Source: UBA10649 sp963755335
GTDB taxonomy: Bacteria; Actinomycetota; Actinomycetes; S36-B12
NCBI GenBank assembly: GCA_963755335.1
Contig: CAVWJW010000008.1
Span: 558,001 to 622,000 of the forward strand
Direction of reading: 5' to 3'
DNA length: 64,000 nucleotides
The number at the start of each line of letters is the position of its first letter. The stretch's first letter is position 1. Below the pieces are notes generated by a model. The model saw only the letters and a list, made by a program, of their open reading frames with translations, was not told the DNA's origin and did not search any database. Positions 20,373 through 29,456 of this stretch are shown here, one piece after another. The position numbers and the translations under genes are program-made.

Positions 20373-21541
20373 GCACCAGCAGCAACCTGACCAGCGACGG
20401 GCCGCCGGAGCCGACGACGGGGCAGACGTTCGTGCAGCGCCTCGCCGTAGCGCAGGACTGGCGGTCAGCGGTCCTCATCCCGGTGCTGGCCGTGTTCACC
20501 GCGTTCGTCATCGGCGGCATCATCGTGATGCTCACCGGCGTGCCCTTCACGCAGATGCTCGAGGCCTACGCCGCCCTGTTCAGGGGCTCGCTCGGGTCCA
20601 TCAAGGCGATCTCCGAGACGCTCACCAACGCCACCCCGCTCATCCTCACCGGCTTGTCGGTCGCGCTCGCGTTCCGCGCCGGACTGTTCAACATCGGCGG
20701 AGAGGGCCAGCTGCTCATCGGTGGCATGGTTGCGGTCGTTGCCGGATTCTCGTTCAGCGGACTGCCGTGGGTGATCCACCTGCCGCTCGCGCTTCTCGCC
20801 GGCATGCTGGGCGGCGCAGCCTGGGGCTTCATCCCCGGCTTCCTGCGGGCCCGCACCGGGGCTCACGAGGTCATCACGACGATCATGCTCAACTACATCG
20901 CGGTACTGCTGGTGCAGTTCGCACTGACGACGAGCTTCTACCAGCGCGAGGGCCGCCAGGACCCGGTCTCGAAGAACGTCGAGCCCAGCGCCGTGCTGCC
21001 GCAGCTGCTCGGCTGGATCAACCCGGCGCTGCGCGTCAACCTCGGACTCATCGTGGCCCTGATCGCTGCGTTCGTCATCAACTGGCTCCTCTTCCGCACG
21101 ACGCTCGGCTACGAGTTCCGCGCCGTCGGGGCCAACCCCGCGGCCGCGCGCTACGCGGGCATCTCCGTGTCGCGCGTCTACGTCCTCGTCATGGTGATCG
21201 CCGGCGCGCTGGCAGGCCTCGCAGGCGCGAACCAGATCCTCGGCGTGCTCGGCAGGGCTACGCCTGGCTTCTCGGGACCAGGTCTGGGCTTCGACGGCAT
21301 TGCCGTCGCCCTGCTCGGCAGGTCGAACCCCTGGGGAGTCGTGGCTGCAGCGCTGCTGTTCGGCGGCCTGAAGGCCGGCGGTCAGGAGATGCAGGTAGCG
21401 GCGCACGTCAGCCTCGACCTCATCGGGGTCATGCAGGCGCTCATCATCATGTTCGTCGCCGCGCCGGCCCTCATCACCACGATGTACCGCCTCAAGGCGC
21501 CCAGTACGTCCGCCCAGATCACCAAGGGGTGGGCCTCATGA
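20369..21541 (+). CDS. Nucleoside ABC transporter permease, subunit 1
   Basis: A 390-residue membrane permease of the BPD_transp_2 (RbsC/YufP-like) family, with about nine hydrophobic segments after a 30-residue polar N-terminus. Family landmarks are FNIGGEGQLLIGG, ITTIMLNYIA and RAVGANPAAARYAGI, the last being the cytoplasmic coupling loop. It overlaps both neighbours by four bases, which indicates translational coupling. Confidence 0.9.
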   Translation: MSTSSNLTSDGPPEPTTGQTFVQRLAVAQDWRSAVLIPVLAVFTAFVIGGIIVMLTGVPFTQMLEAYAALFRGSLGSIKAISETLTNATPLILTGLSVALAFRAGLFNIGGEGQLLIGGMVAVVAGFSFSGLPWVIHLPLALLAGMLGGAAWGFIPGFLRARTGAHEVITTIMLNYIAVLLVQFALTTSFYQREGRQDPVSKNVEPSAVLPQLLGWINPALRVNLGLIVALIAAFVINWLLFRTTLGYEFRAVGANPAAARYAGISVSRVYVLVMVIAGALAGLAGANQILGVLGRATPGFSGPGLGFDGIAVALLGRSNPWGVVAAALLFGGLKAGGQEMQVAAHVSLDLIGVMQALIIMFVAAPALITTMYRLKAPSTSAQITKGWAS

Positions 21542-22833
21542 GCACGCACTTCGCCAAGGAGCCCACCGAGAGCTACGAGCTCACCGCTCCGAAGACCAAG
21601 GAGCTCACCAAGGGCCAGATCCGCCGGGCCCAGATCTCCGGCGTCGTCCTCATCGGCCTCGCCGCCGTGGTCGCGTTCTACTTCGTGCCCAGCGCCGAGG
21701 GCGACTCCACGTTCGGACTGAGCCTCACCGGCGAGACCGTCCAGCTCAACCCGCTGTCGGTGCCGGCCCAGGGTTCGCTGTGGCTGCTGGCCGGCGTGCT
21801 CGCCTTCCTCGGCGTGCTGCAGTTCATCAAGGGCTTCCAGTCGAGGTCGACGATCATCGTGGGCATCGCCTTCACGGTCTTCACGGTGGCGATGATGGTG
21901 TGGGCGACCGCCGGCGCGCAGTTCAACCTCGAGTCGATGCTGGTCGCTACCGTCGCCCGGTCGACGCCGATCGCCCTGGGTGCCCTCAGCGGCGTCCTGT
22001 GTGAGCGCTCAGGCGTCGTGAACATCGGCATCGAGGGCATGCTGCTCGGCGGCGCGTTCACCGGTGTCGTCATCGGCTCGATCTGGGGGGACTGGCAGGG
22101 CCTGGTAGCCGCGACGCTGACGGGCGGCCTGCTGGCGCTGCTGCTGGCGGTGCTGGCCATCAGATTCAAGGTCGACCAGATCATCATCGGGTTCGTCATC
22201 AACATCTTCGTGCTGGGCCTGACGTCGTTCCTGTCCACGCAGGTCCTCGTGCCGCATCCGGAGCTCAACGACGCCCCGGTCTTCCCGGCGATCGCGATCC
22301 CGGGCCTCAGCGCCATCCCGATCATCGGGCCGATGTTCTTCAACCAGACGATCATCGTCTACACGATGTACGTGCTGATCCTGTCCGTCACGTACCTGCT
22401 GTTCCGCACCCGCTGGGGACTGCGCACCCGCGCGGTCGGCGAGAACCCGACCGCGGCCGACAGCCTCGGCATCAGCGTGTCGAAGGTGCGCTACCTGGCG
22501 GTCCTGTACGGCGGTCTGGTCGGCGGCTTCGCCGGTGCGTGGTTCACGATCGGCACGGTCGGCCGCTTCGACCAGAACATGACGGCCGGCCGCGGGTTCA
22601 TCGGCCTGGCCGCCATGATCTTCGGCGGCTGGAACCCGATCGGTGCGTTCTTCGCGGCGCTCATCTTCGGCTTCTTCGACTCGCTGCAGCAGAAGTTCGC
22701 CGTGATCGGCACGATCATCCCGTCGGAGTTCCTGGCGATGCTGCCGTACCTCGTGACGATCATCGTCGTCGCCGGGCTCATCGGTCGCCGGCGCCCGCCG
22801 GCCGCCGACGGCGTTCCGTACGAGAAGGAGTAG
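21538..22833 (+). CDS. Nucleoside ABC transporter permease, subunit 2
   Basis: A 431-residue second permease (YufQ-like) of the same importer. VVNIGIEGMLLGGAF, the cytoplasmic coupling loop RAVGENPTAADSLGI, and GRGFIGLAAMIFGGWNPIGA are the family blocks. It has an N-terminal polar extension of about 35 residues and an extra hydrophobic pair before the core. ATG 21538 overlaps the previous stop. cdd starts eight bases after its stop, so transport and salvage share one transcript. Confidence 0.9.
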   Translation: MSTHFAKEPTESYELTAPKTKELTKGQIRRAQISGVVLIGLAAVVAFYFVPSAEGDSTFGLSLTGETVQLNPLSVPAQGSLWLLAGVLAFLGVLQFIKGFQSRSTIIVGIAFTVFTVAMMVWATAGAQFNLESMLVATVARSTPIALGALSGVLCERSGVVNIGIEGMLLGGAFTGVVIGSIWGDWQGLVAATLTGGLLALLLAVLAIRFKVDQIIIGFVINIFVLGLTSFLSTQVLVPHPELNDAPVFPAIAIPGLSAIPIIGPMFFNQTIIVYTMYVLILSVTYLLFRTRWGLRTRAVGENPTAADSLGISVSKVRYLAVLYGGLVGGFAGAWFTIGTVGRFDQNMTAGRGFIGLAAMIFGGWNPIGAFFAALIFGFFDSLQQKFAVIGTIIPSEFLAMLPYLVTIIVVAGLIGRRRPPAADGVPYEKE

Positions 22834-22840
22834 TCCCTCA

Positions 22841-23260
22841 ATGGCGGACATCGACTGGGCCGCTCTTGATCAGGCGGCCATCGAGATCATGGGCAGGGCG
22901 TACGCGCCGTACTCGCGCTTCAAGGTCGGCGTCGCCGGCCTGATGGACGACGGCCGCGTCGTTGTCGGCTGCAACGTCGAGAACGCCTGCTACGGCGTGG
23001 GACTGTGCGCCGAGTGCGGCATGGTGTCGAGCATCCACGCCACCGGAGGCGGCAGGCTCGTCGCGGTGTCGTGCGTCGACCAGCACGGCAGCGCGCTGAT
23101 GCCCTGCGGGCGCTGCCGGCAGCTGCTGTGGGAGAACGGGCGGCCGTCGACGTTGATCCGCACCCCCGAGGGCATCCTCACCCTCGCCGACATCCTGCCG
23201 CAGGCCTTCGGACCCGACGACCTCGTCGAGCGCGCGGAGGACAGGACCATCCATGGTTGA
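22841..23260 (+). CDS. cdd: Cytidine deaminase
   Basis: A 139-residue homotetrameric-type enzyme that deaminates cytidine and deoxycytidine to uridine and deoxyuridine. The zinc site is complete: CAEC (with the catalytic Glu between the cysteines) and PCGRCRQ. The substrate motif FKVGVAG and the NVENACYG block precede it. It overlaps thymidine phosphorylase by eight bases, so the product can be phosphorolysed directly. Confidence 0.95.
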   Translation: MADIDWAALDQAAIEIMGRAYAPYSRFKVGVAGLMDDGRVVVGCNVENACYGVGLCAECGMVSSIHATGGGRLVAVSCVDQHGSALMPCGRCRQLLWENGRPSTLIRTPEGILTLADILPQAFGPDDLVERAEDRTIHG

Positions 23261-24542
23261 GCCATTCGCTGCCGTCGACGTCATCAAGGCCAAGCGCGAC
23301 AAGGGCGTGCTCTCGCATGCCCAGATCGCGTGGGTCGTCGACGCCTACACGCGCGGCGTCGTGGCCGACGAGCAGATGTCGGCGCTGGCCATGGCGATCC
23401 TGCTCAACGGGATGACGGACGAGGAGATCGTCCAGTGGACGAACGCCATGATCAACACCGGCGAGCGGATGGACTTCAGCAGCCTGCCGCGGCCCACCGT
23501 CGATAAGCACTCCACCGGCGGCGTCGGCGACAAGATCACGCTGCCACTCGTGCCCGTTGTCGCCGCCTGCGGTGCGGCGGTGCCGCAGCTGAGCGGACGC
23601 GGCCTCGGTCACACCGGCGGCACGCTCGACAAGATGGAGTCGATCCCCGGCTGGCGCGCCCAGCTGAGCAACGAGGAGATGCTGGCCGTCCTCACCGATG
23701 TCGGCGGCGTCATCTGTGCGGCGGGGGAGGGACTGGCGCCCGCTGACCGCAAGCTGTACGCCCTGCGCGACGTGACGGGCACGGTCGAGGCGATCCCGTT
23801 GATCGCGAGCAGCATCATGAGCAAGAAGATCGCCGAGGGTGCGGGCGGTCTGGTCCTCGACGTGAAGACGGGCTCTGGCGCCTTCATGTCGGATCCCGCC
23901 ATGGCGCGGCGACTCGCGGAGACCATGGTGCGGCTCGGCAAGGACGCCGGGGTCAACACGCGTGCGCTCATCACCGCGATGGACGTGCCATTGGGAATGG
24001 CCATCGGCAATGCCCTCGAGGTGGCGGAGTCGGTCGAGGTGCTCGCGGGCGGCGGACCTGCTGACGTCGTCGAGCTCACGGTGATCCTGGCGCGCGAGAT
24101 GCTCGATCTCGCCGGCATCACCGACGTCGACCCCGCCGAGACCCTGCGCGACGGCCGGGCGATGGACGCCTGGCGACGGATGGTCTCGGCTCAGGGGGGC
24201 GACCCCGATGCGCCGCTGCCCGGGGCGCGTGAGTTCACGGTCGTCCACGCCGAGTCCGACGGCGTCGTGACCCACATGGACGCGATGGCCGTCGGCGTCG
24301 CCGCCTGGCGGCTGGGCGCTGGGCGTGCCCGCAAGGAGGATCCGGTGGCGTTCGGCGCCGGCATCACCCTGCTCGCCAAGCCCGGGGACGCCGTCCATCA
24401 GGGCGACGCCCTCATGACCCTCTACACCGACGAGGCACCGCGCTTCGCCCTGGCGCTGGAGGCCCTCGAGGGCGCTGTCGTCGTGGGACCGTCGGGCTCT
24501 ACGATTGAGCGTCTTCCGTTGATCATCGACCGGCTCACCTGA
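23253..24542 (+). CDS. deoA: Thymidine phosphorylase
   Basis: A 429-residue pyrimidine-nucleoside phosphorylase that releases thymine or uracil and (deoxy)ribose 1-phosphate. The signature SGRGLGHTGGTLDKMESIPG is present, here split as SGRGLGHTGG and TLDKMESIPG. The phosphate-binding KHSTGGVGDK and the substrate region KKIAEGAGGLVLDVKTGSGAFM, seen as two adjacent parts, are intact. The last gene of the uptake/salvage operon; the deoxyribose 1-phosphate it makes would feed the mutase and DeoC encoded near 51-54 kb. Confidence 0.94.
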   Translation: MVEPFAAVDVIKAKRDKGVLSHAQIAWVVDAYTRGVVADEQMSALAMAILLNGMTDEEIVQWTNAMINTGERMDFSSLPRPTVDKHSTGGVGDKITLPLVPVVAACGAAVPQLSGRGLGHTGGTLDKMESIPGWRAQLSNEEMLAVLTDVGGVICAAGEGLAPADRKLYALRDVTGTVEAIPLIASSIMSKKIAEGAGGLVLDVKTGSGAFMSDPAMARRLAETMVRLGKDAGVNTRALITAMDVPLGMAIGNALEVAESVEVLAGGGPADVVELTVILAREMLDLAGITDVDPAETLRDGRAMDAWRRMVSAQGGDPDAPLPGAREFTVVHAESDGVVTHMDAMAVGVAAWRLGAGRARKEDPVAFGAGITLLAKPGDAVHQGDALMTLYTDEAPRFALALEALEGAVVVGPSGSTIERLPLIIDRLT

Positions 24543-24565
24543 GCCGGACGGCCGAAAGGAATCCC

Positions 24566-24754
24566 ATGAGCGACCATCCGGCCAAGGGCCACCCGATCGC
24601 CGGCCTGATCATGGTGCTGATCATCGCGGCGCTGCTCACCTGGGGCTTCAGCGTCATGAACAACGGCGACCTGGCGAGCGCCACCGCCGCGGGCCTGCTG
24701 CTCCTCGGCATCGGCGTCTACGGCGTGCTCGGCCTCGGCCCCGACCGCGCGTGA
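24566..24754 (+). CDS. Small two-helix membrane protein of unknown function
   Basis: A 62-residue protein with two hydrophobic segments (about residues 12-30 and 40-57) separated by a short polar turn MNNGDLASA. AAAGGAAT precedes ATG 24566. The stop overlaps the GTG start of the oxidoreductase that follows. I do not recognise a family. Its place between the salvage operon and the oxidoreductase suggests only co-transcription. Confidence 0.65.
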   Translation: MSDHPAKGHPIAGLIMVLIIAALLTWGFSVMNNGDLASATAAGLLLLGIGVYGVLGLGPDRA

Positions 24755-25767
24755 CGGACACTGACCCGCTGCGCATCGGCGTCCTCGGCGCCGCGCGCAT
24801 CAGCGGCATCGCCATCATCGAGCCGGCGCACAACATCGGTGCGCGCCTGGTTGCCGTCGCCGCGCGCGACAAGGCCCGCGGCCCGTGAGTTCGCGGAGGA
24901 GCACCGCATCGAGCGGGTGCTCGACGACTACCAGGCCGTGATCGACGACCCCGAGGTCGAGGTCGTCTACAACCCGCTGGCCAATGCCCTGCACGGGCCC
25001 TGGAACCTCAAGGCGATCGCCGCCGGCAAGCACGTGCTCAGCGAGAAGCCCTTCGCGTCGCAACGCCGACGAGGCCCGGCTGGTGCGCGACGCCGCTGCG
25101 GCTGCCGGCGTTCATGCCGTCGAGGCCTTCCACTACGCGTACCACCCGCTCATGGCCCGGATGCTCGAGCTGGCGGGCAACGGCGACATCGGCGACCTGC
25201 AGTACGTCGAGGCACGCATGCTCATGCCACCGCCTGCCCCCGGCGACCTGCGCTGGGACGCGTCCGTCGCCGGCGGCGGGCTGATGGACGTCGGCTGCTA
25301 CGCCGTGCACGCCGTTCGCGACTTCGCGACGACTCGGCGGGGGAGAGCCCGACCATCGTCTCGGCCCGCGGCGGCGAGATCCCCGAGCGCCCCGGTGTCG
25401 ACGCCTGGATCTCGGCCGATCTGCGCCTACCCCAACGGAATGCCCGCGCGCATCGAGTCGAGCATGACCCACGGCGTTCTCGACTTCTCGCTGCGACTCG
25501 TCGGCAGCAACGGCGAGGCCTATCGCGCCCGCGTTCCTGCAGGCACACCTCGACGACCGCATCATCGTGACCGTCGGCACCGACCAGCGAGTCGAGCAGA
25601 TGGGTTCGCGCACGACGTACACCTACATGCTCGAGGCGATGACCCGCCTGGTGCGTGAGGGCGTCCCGATGCGCACCGATGCCGACGACTCGGTCGTGCA
25701 GATGCAGATGATGGACGACATCTACGTGGCCGCCGGTATGCAGATTCGCTCAAGTCGGACAACCTAA
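24751..25767 (+). CDS. Gfo/Idh/MocA family oxidoreductase; several one-base insertions
   Basis: An NAD(P)-dependent sugar or cyclitol dehydrogenase fold. The N-terminal Rossmann motif is IGVLGAARISG. The conserved EKP triplet appears in HVLSEKPFA, and the C-terminal domain has EAFHYAYHPLM, which fits trans-dihydrodiol/glucose-fructose oxidoreductase-like members. The reading frame is broken near 24887, 25063, 25330, 25429 and 25526. Four of these are single extra bases, and the one at 25330 is either two extra or one missing. Correction gives about 336 residues, normal for the family. GTG 24751 overlaps the preceding stop. Substrate unknown. Confidence 0.82.
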
Positions 25768-25782
25768 CTCGCGCTAAATCTG

Positions 25783-28383
25783 TCAGTAGCCCTTTCCGTC
25801 ATGCGTGTATCCGTGGCATACAAGTGTGCAAGTGCCCGAACCAGGTGTGTTTGAGTTGAACGTGGGCTTCGCGCCGGTCCCGCTGCCCACGACATTGGGC
25901 GAGAAGCTCACCAAGCCTCGCCCGCTCAGTGTCTGCGCTGAACTCTGCGTACCCACGCTGAGTTCAGTCGTCGTCGAATGACTGCGGTAGTGGCACTCGG
26001 CGCAGATAGCATTGCCGCGCCCGGCGTTGGGTGTATTGATATCGGTCGTATTGATTCCGTTACCCGAACCGGAGATGGCGGCCATGTGCTTATAGTGATA
26101 CTGGAAGTTCGTGCCCGTCGATGTCTCGCTCTTGAAGGGCGCATCCGTGTGGCACGCGAAGCAGAGGGCGTAGTTACCTTCGACGAAGCTCCCAGTCGCA
26201 TTCAACGCCCGGTCCTTGTACGGCAGGATCAGAATGCTCCGGTTGAGGGACACGTGCGGTGGAGATACCTGCCCCGCGCCCCCCGCGGCGGTGCGGCCGC
26301 CGGATGCGTGGCAGTTCGCGCACCGCACCGTCTGGCCGACCGTGAACGTCCATAGTTTGTAGTCGGACGCGCCGGCGAGTGAGTCTGTCATCTTCCCACT
26401 CGTGTTACGCCCCGCACCCTCGATTGGATGGAAGGAGCTGTTAGCCGGGGACGTCGTGTCGAACTCGACTGCCTTGTCGAGATACCACGTTTCCGGTGTG
26501 AAGCCGGTGTTGGACGGCAGGTTTGTATATCCGGAGTGGCACTTGAAGCACAGCTGGTACTCCAACGTAATCCGAGTCGTCGGACTGCCAAGTAGTGCAT
26601 ATCGTGCAGCCCCGGTCTTGCTGTTGTCGACTGAAACTCCGCTCGCACCGTTGATAAACGTCGATGCGCTCCAGCCAGACGTGGAGTGTGTCGACTGCGT
26701 CGTGGATGACGAGAAGTGCGGATTGTGGCAGTCGGTGCACTGGGCGTGCCGGTTGGGATCCGCCGGGGCTGGCGTTTCCGCAGCGAACTCGGTCGACGGG
26801 ACGGTCTGGTCGCTATCACCTAGGGTCGCCGTGTAGTGAGGGTTCGCGGCCAGGGTAGCCGGATCAGTGGTAACCGCGTCATGGGTATAGAACGAACGCG
26901 TGGCCGGGTTATTCGCGGTGGCCCCGGTGTACTCAGCCTGGACGTTGTAGTTGGTCGCGGCGCCGGTCGAGTTGTGGCACGTAAGGCACTGTTGGGAAAC
27001 GGACTGCGCCACCGGAACGAACGTCTTCGACTGATCTGTGTGAGTCCGGTGGCAGGCAGCGCAATTGTCAGTGCTTGTTGGATCGAGTTGCTTGTGGAAG
27101 GGCTGCGCACCCGCTGTCACGACCAACGACTGGGCTGCGGAGACGCCACCGAGCTTGAGCGGAGCAGGAATGCAGGTCCCCGGCGTCGCTGTCTGGTCCC
27201 AGCAGCTCACCGTGATGTTTGCGCGGGCGTCCGCGGTGACTTGGCCGTCACTGGCGGTGATGGTGAAGGACGCTTGAGGCAGCATCTGGGCCGGGGTGCC
27301 ACTAATGACGCCCGTCAAAACATCTAGGTCAAGACCAGCCGGCAGGGGCGGAACGACCCCGAAGGCGACCGGAGTTTGCAGGCCCAGCGGCACGAGGGGT
27401 TCCGACGGCGTCATCGGCACGTCGGTCTGAATGTTCAAGGTCTGGACTAGGGGAGTCATGATCGGGTCGATCGTGATCGTCACATCGGTGGTGGCCGTAT
27501 CCGTTCCGTCGTCCGCGGTGATTACGTAGCCGAACGCCTTTTGCGCCAAATCCGGCGTACCGCTCACTGTCCCGGTGAAACTAGATAGGGCGAGACCGCG
27601 CGGCAGTGGCGGGCTCACAGAGAAAGTGGGCCTCTTGCTGAAGCCGCTGGTCGCCAGGGCCTCCGTAGGGGTGATGGCACTTCCGGCGAAAGCATGGACT
27701 CGTTGAAGCACGGGAAGCACCACGGGTTTCGTCGAGTCTGCGATGCTGATGCTGATGGTCGCCTGTGCCGACGACAGGCCGTCGGTGGCAGTCACTGTGT
27801 AGGTCGTTGCCGGCTGAGCCGCACTCGGTGTGCCAGAGACTGAGCCGGTTGAACCGTTGACGCGAAGTCCTGCCGGTAGTGCTGGCGACACCTTGTAGGC
27901 AACCGCCCGCGCGAAGCCATTGGCAACGAAATTGTCGCTGCTGAGAATCGCTTCGCCCACGGTCCCTGACATGGATTGCGAGGAGGGCGCAATATCGGCG
28001 GCACCTGTGCTCGGACTAGCCGTAGCCGTAGCCGTAGCCGTAGCCGTAGCCGTAGCCGTTGAACTGTCCGATGGCGTGATGGGAGTGGCACTGTCCGATG
28101 GCGTGATGGGAGTGGCACTGTCCGTCGGAGCGAGGGGCGCCTGGTCAGTCGACGGGATAGACGGACCGCTGCTGACTGCAACGGCCGGGTCGGTCGGCGC
28201 GACGGACAAGGCGTCAGCGCCCATCGCCCCGCTCGCATGAGGCGAACTCGCATAGGCCATCGGTGTTCCCACAGCGAGGGCGATGAGCGCAACCGTTGCG
28301 ACCGCGGAGAATGCAGACACCCAGACGGGTCGGTTTCCCGACCTATCTGTTGGCCTTCTGCGCCTGCGCACTAGTAACTCCAC
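25783..28383 (-). CDS. Secreted octaheme cytochrome c with three putative Ig-like (He_PIG) domains
   Basis: An 866-residue exported protein. After a basic N-terminus comes a signal peptide (residues about 20-46), then a Thr/Ser/Ala/Pro-rich stalk with short repeats. Three putative Ig domains follow, each marked by PPLPxGLxL...TGxxSGTP (about residues 170-400). The C-terminal half has seven CXXCH heme sites (CAACH, CLTCH, CTDCH, CFKCH, CANCH, CFACH, CAECH) and one CXXXCH site (CTLVCH) near the end, so eight hemes. It is the last gene of a three-gene minus operon and overlaps the NHL gene by 13 bases. The domain layout suits a long extracellular electron carrier displayed on the cell surface (inference). 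Confidence 0.88.
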   Translation of the reverse strand: MELLVRRRRRPTDRSGNRPVWVSAFSAVATVALIALAVGTPMAYASSPHASGAMGADALSVAPTDPAVAVSSGPSIPSTDQAPLAPTDSATPITPSDSATPITPSDSSTATATATATATATASPSTGAADIAPSSQSMSGTVGEAILSSDNFVANGFARAVAYKVSPALPAGLRVNGSTGSVSGTPSAAQPATTYTVTATDGLSSAQATISISIADSTKPVVLPVLQRVHAFAGSAITPTEALATSGFSKRPTFSVSPPLPRGLALSSFTGTVSGTPDLAQKAFGYVITADDGTDTATTDVTITIDPIMTPLVQTLNIQTDVPMTPSEPLVPLGLQTPVAFGVVPPLPAGLDLDVLTGVISGTPAQMLPQASFTITASDGQVTADARANITVSCWDQTATPGTCIPAPLKLGGVSAAQSLVVTAGAQPFHKQLDPTSTDNCAACHRTHTDQSKTFVPVAQSVSQQCLTCHNSTGAATNYNVQAEYTGATANNPATRSFYTHDAVTTDPATLAANPHYTATLGDSDQTVPSTEFAAETPAPADPNRHAQCTDCHNPHFSSSTTQSTHSTSGWSASTFINGASGVSVDNSKTGAARYALLGSPTTRITLEYQLCFKCHSGYTNLPSNTGFTPETWYLDKAVEFDTTSPANSSFHPIEGAGRNTSGKMTDSLAGASDYKLWTFTVGQTVRCANCHASGGRTAAGGAGQVSPPHVSLNRSILILPYKDRALNATGSFVEGNYALCFACHTDAPFKSETSTGTNFQYHYKHMAAISGSGNGINTTDINTPNAGRGNAICAECHYRSHSTTTELSVGTQSSAQTLSGRGLVSFSPNVVGSGTGAKPTFNSNTPGSGTCTLVCHGYTHDGKGY
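28019..28058. repeat. Hexanucleotide tandem repeat in the octaheme stalk
   Basis: About six and a half copies of GCCGTA (plus strand) encode an alternating Ala-Thr stretch on the minus strand. Because the unit is two codons, copy-number change would alter stalk length without breaking the frame. Confidence 0.85.
28063..28116. repeat. 27-bp tandem repeat in the octaheme stalk
   Basis: Two perfect copies of a 27 base unit (28063-28089 and 28090-28116) plus a partial third. They encode the repeat ATPITPSDS on the minus strand, again in frame. Confidence 0.85.
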
Positions 28384-29456
28384 ACCTGCACACGGTTGTT
28401 CTCGCGGTCGGTGACGTACAGCCGACCCTGCTTGTCGGCTGCGATTCCATTCGGATACTCAAAGGTACCGTCCGTCTGCCCTTCGTCGCCAAACGTGAAC
28501 GAGTAGGCGGGTAGTCCAGCCGATTTGTCGTTGCCTGGCGCGTAGACGCGGATGTTCTGTCCCGAAGTGTCCACAACGTATAGGCGACCGGTGTCGTCGA
28601 CAGCCATGCCGCGCGGCAGTCCCAGGGAGGAGTCCGCGTCACCGCGAGCCGCGGCACCGGCAAGTGCGCCATCCGCCCCGTAGACGAGGACGCGTCCGTT
28701 GTTCGAGTCGGCCACCGCCACTGACTTGTCGGGCAAGACGGCGATGCCGTTGGGGAAGGCCAGTTTGTCCTTCTCGCCGAATGTCCGTACGACTGTTCCG
28801 TCCGTGGATGCCTCCACGATCCGCTGCTTCCCGTCGGTGACGTCGGATACGTACAGGTTGCCATCGGGATCGAAGGTGAGGGCGAGGGGCGCCCATCCCG
28901 TGATCCCGCCCGGCTTGAAGTCCTTGACGTAGTTCCCGCTGGCGGCGTACACGTGGATGGCCGAGTTGAACCGATCGGACACGTAGACATCGCCGTTAGT
29001 CGGATTCACCGCGACGTAGACCGGAATCTGCATGGCCTTAGCGCTCTTCGCGGGAGGCAGCGCTCCCACCTTGTTGCCGTCCATGTCGAAGACGACAACG
29101 GTGCGATCGCCACCGGCCTGCGTCACGTACAGGCGGTTGTTGGCCTCGTCGAGCGCCACCCCGAGGGGCTGCTTGACGTCGTTGAACGCCGTGCTGAAAC
29201 TCGGTGGCGTGGCCTGGCTGAAGACCGGGATCTGCGACAGGGGCTTGCGGGTGCTCAGGTACCAGGCGAAGGCTCCCAGGATCAAGGCGAGCAGCACCGC
29301 GAAGATCACGATGAGGATGAGGATGAGCTTGCGTCGACTCCGTGGAGCGACGGTGCCGCCTCCTGGGGTCGACGGTACCGTCGGTGGCACGGGCGGCTCG
29401 CCTCCTGCTGTTGCGACAACGATGGATGACTCGGCGACGGGGCCCTGCTTGCTCAT
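28371..29456 (-). CDS. Membrane-anchored NHL-repeat beta-propeller protein
   Basis: A 361-residue protein. A polar, Pro-rich N-terminus of about 40 residues is followed by one membrane helix (about residues 43-66). The rest is built from six NHL-type repeats with the recurrent pattern GxxLYVTDxxNNRVxV, for example GRLYVTDRENNRVQVW at the end. It should sit outside the membrane as a propeller. NHL propellers often accompany multiheme cytochromes as protein-binding scaffolds. It overlaps the TPR gene by four bases and the octaheme gene by 13, so all three are co-translated. Confidence 0.85.
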   Translation of the reverse strand: MSKQGPVAESSIVVATAGGEPPVPPTVPSTPGGGTVAPRSRRKLILILIVIFAVLLALILGAFAWYLSTRKPLSQIPVFSQATPPSFSTAFNDVKQPLGVALDEANNRLYVTQAGGDRTVVVFDMDGNKVGALPPAKSAKAMQIPVYVAVNPTNGDVYVSDRFNSAIHVYAASGNYVKDFKPGGITGWAPLALTFDPDGNLYVSDVTDGKQRIVEASTDGTVVRTFGEKDKLAFPNGIAVLPDKSVAVADSNNGRVLVYGADGALAGAAARGDADSSLGLPRGMAVDDTGRLYVVDTSGQNIRVYAPGNDKSAGLPAYSFTFGDEGQTDGTFEYPNGIAADKQGRLYVTDRENNRVQVWSY

